A DNA stretch of 64,000 bases from Chrysogorgia sp. JL179-B06 (Eukaryota; Cnidaria; Anthozoa; Scleralcyonacea; Chrysogorgiidae): NCBI GenBank assembly GCA_035772405.1, contig JAYKKM010000439.1, forward strand, positions 9,610,001 through 9,674,000, in the 5' to 3' direction. The first letter of the stretch is position 1. Every line of letters begins with the position of its first letter. The notes under the pieces were generated by a model. It saw nothing but the letters and a program-made list of their open reading frames with translations, was not told where the DNA came from and made no database searches. Shown here piece by piece: positions 62,934 through 64,000 of this stretch. The translations under genes were made by a program, and so were the position numbers.

Positions 62934-63252
62934 GGATTTGCAGTACTTGTCGCTCATACCAATCTGTTACTGGCATGCATATTTAGACATAGTTTTATTT
63001 TTCGAAATATATCACATGGATTAATTAATCTAAATTCTTCCGTCCTTCCTTCTAATGGAAACACAGCTAAATTTATCATTCGTCATTGTAAAACAACTAC
63101 CTATCAAAAATCCTTACTCATCAGAACCTGCCGAATTCGGAACCATCTTGCCGATAAACTGGACTTCACAAATAATCTTAAATCCTTTAAATTAGTCATG
63201 CTTAAGTATTATTTTTCATATTTGATAACTTGTTCGTACGTTCAAATCTATT
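62934..63252 (+). mobile_element. LINE reverse-transcriptase C-terminal remnant
   Basis: One frame reads LIPICYWHAYLDIVLFFEIY to a stop. After a shift near 63017 another reads HGLINLNSSVLPSNGNTAKF and TYQKSLLIRTCRIRNHLADK, a different LINE tail type from those near 5 kb and 47 kb. It is frameshifted and dead. Confidence 0.7.
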
Positions 63253-64000
63253 TGTCTCAAATGTAACTCTGTTCGTAGTCTCCCTGGTCCAATTTCTTGT
63301 TGTATGTAATATTCCTATTCTATATATTCCTATTTTTTCTATAGTTAACATTCTACCTTTTGTATATCTAAGGGCCCACAGTAATTGGCTAACGCTGTTG
63401 TGTTGTGGATCCCCTGCCATTGTTAAACTTATTGTTTATTGTGTGTATTATTTGTATGTATTATTTGTACATATGGCGAAGCTAATAAAAAAAAGAAAGA
63501 TCTACAATCGTGATAAACTTCAAAGAAACCATGGTTGATAACTGCCGTATTTGATATTTGAAGCTCTTGTTTTACGATTTCACAAATGCTTCAACACTTC
63601 TAAAACGATTTTAGTGTCTGTGTCAATTTTAAGCAACAGCTTTCAACTCTGACCGCAAGTTTATTTCATCATGAAGATGTGAAAATGCTCTCAGTTGCGT
63701 TGTATAGAGATCGAGGATGCAGGGCGCGAAATAACTGCTAGATTGTCGCCGGTCAAGATGACTGGCCAAGTCAATTTTAGCTCGGACATGCCGCTTTTAT
63801 GACCGGACAAATTCCGTAATCGCCATCGGTAAACTCCTTCACGTAAAATGTATTGGGCTTTAGCTTATGTTAGCCGTTGCGTTTACACGCGTCGCGATAC
63901 AATACTGAAAATGTGCGAAACCGTCACCTGATTATCTGGAGCAATTTGAAAATCACAGCGTTTATATGTTGAGTCTCGTCGACTTCGGGTATTAATATCA

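Larger units (their letters stand above)
60999..64000 (+). other. Transportin-1 intron 5, left part
   Basis: No further transportin exon is visible. It contains a 221-bp tandem duplication and a LINE remnant. 62179-62933 and 63253-64000 hold nothing I can support. Confidence 0.75.

Overview
The window is AT-rich, repeat-dense metazoan nuclear DNA. Intron-split housekeeping genes, LINE tails, many fold-back MITEs and a family of repeat-linked genes typical of cnidarians and other marine invertebrates point to an early-branching marine invertebrate. A cnidarian is the best guess; the species is not resolved. All calls come from reading the sequence and its translations; no database search was run.

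Host genes. Two protein-coding genes lie on the + strand. (1) An EPHX3/EPHX4-like epoxide hydrolase fills positions 227-53573 in eight small exons, all with matching splice phases. Its 5' exons lie before the window. Its introns hold almost everything else: a 10.2-kb array of a 22-bp satellite (6462-16655), TTAA-bounded palindromic MITEs, a broken repeat-family gene (2170-4870), LINE fragments and a complete Polinton. (2) The first five coding exons of transportin-1 (57593-60998) follow; the gene runs off the right edge.

The Polinton/Maverick (20835-39442, 18,608 bp) sits in the epoxide hydrolase intron between the exons ending at 18590 and starting at 39935. It is bounded by a 6-bp target duplication (CCTTTG), starts AG and ends CT, and has about 745-bp terminal inverted repeats that are almost identical. 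The outer 169 bp of each repeat is itself a palindrome. From left to right it carries, on the - strand, protein-primed DNA polymerase B, a zinc-ribbon (VLTF3-like?) protein and three small membrane proteins; on the + strand, a zinc-finger protein overlapping a thymidine kinase; on the - strand, a BRO-N/VRR-NUC/zinc-finger fusion, a 46-aa arginine-rich peptide, a 68-aa protein with a myristoylation motif, a fibre-like protein and a 493-aa membrane-anchored protein; and on the + strand, a frameshifted minor-capsid candidate, a chromodomain integrase, two tandem paralogous membrane proteins, the major capsid protein, the packaging ATPase and a 169-aa protein. Polymerase and integrase would copy and insert the element. 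Capsid proteins, ATPase and fibre suggest it could once form virions (adintovirus-like).

The most unusual points are the thymidine kinase with an altered zinc site, the BRO-N/nuclease fusion, the hairpin-tipped TIRs that also encode the shared C-termini of two different proteins, a tandem duplication that kept a scar of the integrase chromodomain, and the lack of a recognisable adenain-type protease.
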